Assembly (NCBI GenBank): GCA_000434935.1
Contig: FR882202.1
Span: 1 to 24,770, forward strand
Reading direction: 5' to 3'
DNA length: 24,770 bases
From: Bacteroides sp. CAG:709
GTDB taxonomy: Bacteria; Bacteroidota; Bacteroidia; Bacteroidales; UBA932
Of this stretch, positions 23,812-24,770 are shown one piece after another (position 1 is the stretch's first letter; each line of letters opens with the position of its first letter). Made by a program: the position numbers and the translations under genes. The notes beneath the pieces are model-generated. The model saw only the letters and a list, made by a program, of their open reading frames with translations. It did no database searches and was not told the origin of the DNA.

Positions 23812-24770
23812 ATTTTATCAAACGCTTGCTTGAGGTCGTCGATGATGTCATCGATGTGTTCAATGCCGATGCTCAAACGGATGGTTGACGGGGTAATATG
23901 CTGCTGTTCAAGTTCTTCCGGTGTCATTTGCGAATGAGTGGTAGTAGCGGGATGAATTACCAGACTCTTCACGTCGGCTACATTGGCAAGAAGGGAAAAT
24001 ATCTTGAGCGAGTCAATGAATTTCCATGCCTGCTCCACACCGCCTTTGATTTCAAATGTAAAGATGGAACCGCCGCCATTCGGGAAATATTTCTGATACA
24101 ATGCGTGGTCAGGATGCTCCGGAAGCGAAGGGTGATTTACTTTTGCGACCTTAGGATGATGCGCAAGGAAGCCAACTACTTTCAATGCATTTTCCACATG
24201 GCGTTCCACTCTAAGTGACAATGTTTCAAGTCCTTGCAGAAGAAGGAATGAATTGAACGGAGAGATTGCAGCCCCTGTGTCGCGAAGGACGACAGCACGG
24301 ATTCTTGTGACAAATGCTGCTTTCCCTGCTACGTCGGCGAAGATTGCGCCATGATAAGACGGGTCAGGTTTCGCCAATGTCGGGAATTTGTCAGGAAATG
24401 CTTTCCAGTCGAAAGTTCCGCCGTCCACGATTACGCCGCCGAGGCTGGATCCGTGGCCTCCGATGAATTTGGTGGCTGAATGCACTACGATGTCGGCTCC
24501 GTGCTCAATAGGCTTGATGAGGTAAGGTGTTCCGAAAGTATTGTCCACAATGAACGGAATTCCATGCCTATGGGCGACTTCCGCCACGCCGTCGAGGTCC
24601 GTCACATCGGAATTCGGGTTGCCGAATGTCTCCGCATAAACCACCTTGGTATTCGGCTTTATTGCTTTTTCCAATGACTCCAAGTCATTGACATTCACTA
24701 TGCTATTGCTGATACCCTGGGCTGCGAGAGTGTGGGTGATCAGGTTGAACGAGCCGCCGTAGAGATTGTC
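23808..24770 (-). CDS. metY: O-acetylhomoserine sulfhydrylase-type PLP enzyme (partial, 5' end outside)
   Basis: The reading frame is open from the right edge (DNLYGGSFNLITHTLAAQG) through to the stop, giving 320 residues of the C-terminal part; an apparent GTG start at 24698 is internal. The Cys/Met-metabolism PLP family is clear: YAETFGNPNS, the DNTFGTPYL cofactor-aspartate region, and the Schiff-base lysine in HSATKFIGGHGSSLGG (lysine codon 24468-24470). The GGHG following the lysine and the overall pattern favour O-acetylhomoserine aminocarboxypropyltransferase (O-acetylhomoserine plus sulfide to homocysteine) over cystathionine synthases or lyases. The end TIRLSIGIEHIDDIIDDL is typical. 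About the first quarter is missing. Confidence 0.92.
   Translation of the reverse strand, partial: DNLYGGSFNLITHTLAAQGISNSIVNVNDLESLEKAIKPNTKVVYAETFGNPNSDVTDLDGVAEVAHRHGIPFIVDNTFGTPYLIKPIEHGADIVVHSATKFIGGHGSSLGGVIVDGGTFDWKAFPDKFPTLAKPDPSYHGAIFADVAGKAAFVTRIRAVVLRDTGAAISPFNSFLLLQGLETLSLRVERHVENALKVVGFLAHHPKVAKVNHPSLPEHPDHALYQKYFPNGGGSIFTFEIKGGVEQAWKFIDSLKIFSLLANVADVKSLVIHPATTTHSQMTPEELEQQHITPSTIRLSIGIEHIDDIIDDLKQAFDKI

Overview
The window looks like a chromosomal segment from a member of the Bacteroidota, probably order Bacteroidales. The evidence is a primary sigma factor of only 286 residues with no region 1.1, promoters that match the Bacteroidota pattern (TTTG/TTG, a spacer of about 17-22 bases, then TAnnTTTG), no clear Shine-Dalgarno sequences, a tricorn-protease homologue with a secretion signal, and a regulator built from pieces of a hybrid two-component system (HTCS). 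I see no rRNA, tRNA, CRISPR array, insertion sequence or prophage.

Left part (1-6685, + strand): the end of a possible truncated gene, an AT-rich gap, an unusually short membrane-anchored AraC-type regulator, then tricorn protease, a DPM1-like glycosyltransferase and dihydroorotase, closely packed and probably co-transcribed. Next (6674-11638, - strand): an EamA-type transporter with its own promoter, and a ClC protein followed by Tex. A strong terminator at about 11671-11717 closes a small acidic protein gene. From 18041 down to 12178 on the - strand lies a tight likely operon: HtrA/DegP protease, primary sigma factor, arginyl-tRNA synthetase and a YgiQ-type radical SAM protein.

Right part: divergent from the protease gene is a + strand cluster of DNA polymerase sliding clamp, a DnaQ-like exonuclease, an unknown 187-residue protein and a BaiN/HI0933-type flavoprotein. 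It meets an unknown two-helix membrane protein gene tail to tail. That gene is divergent from a metal/cobalamin-type substrate-binding lipoprotein gene, and their promoters overlap on the same bases. The right edge cuts an O-acetylhomoserine sulfhydrylase-type gene.

Most of the content is core housekeeping: replication, transcription, translation, pyrimidine synthesis and envelope proteolysis. The items most worth a second look are the collapsed HTCS-like regulator at 408-1184, the interlocked divergent promoters at 22702-22739, and the motif-dense control region in front of the clamp gene. I found no clear new multi-gene system.
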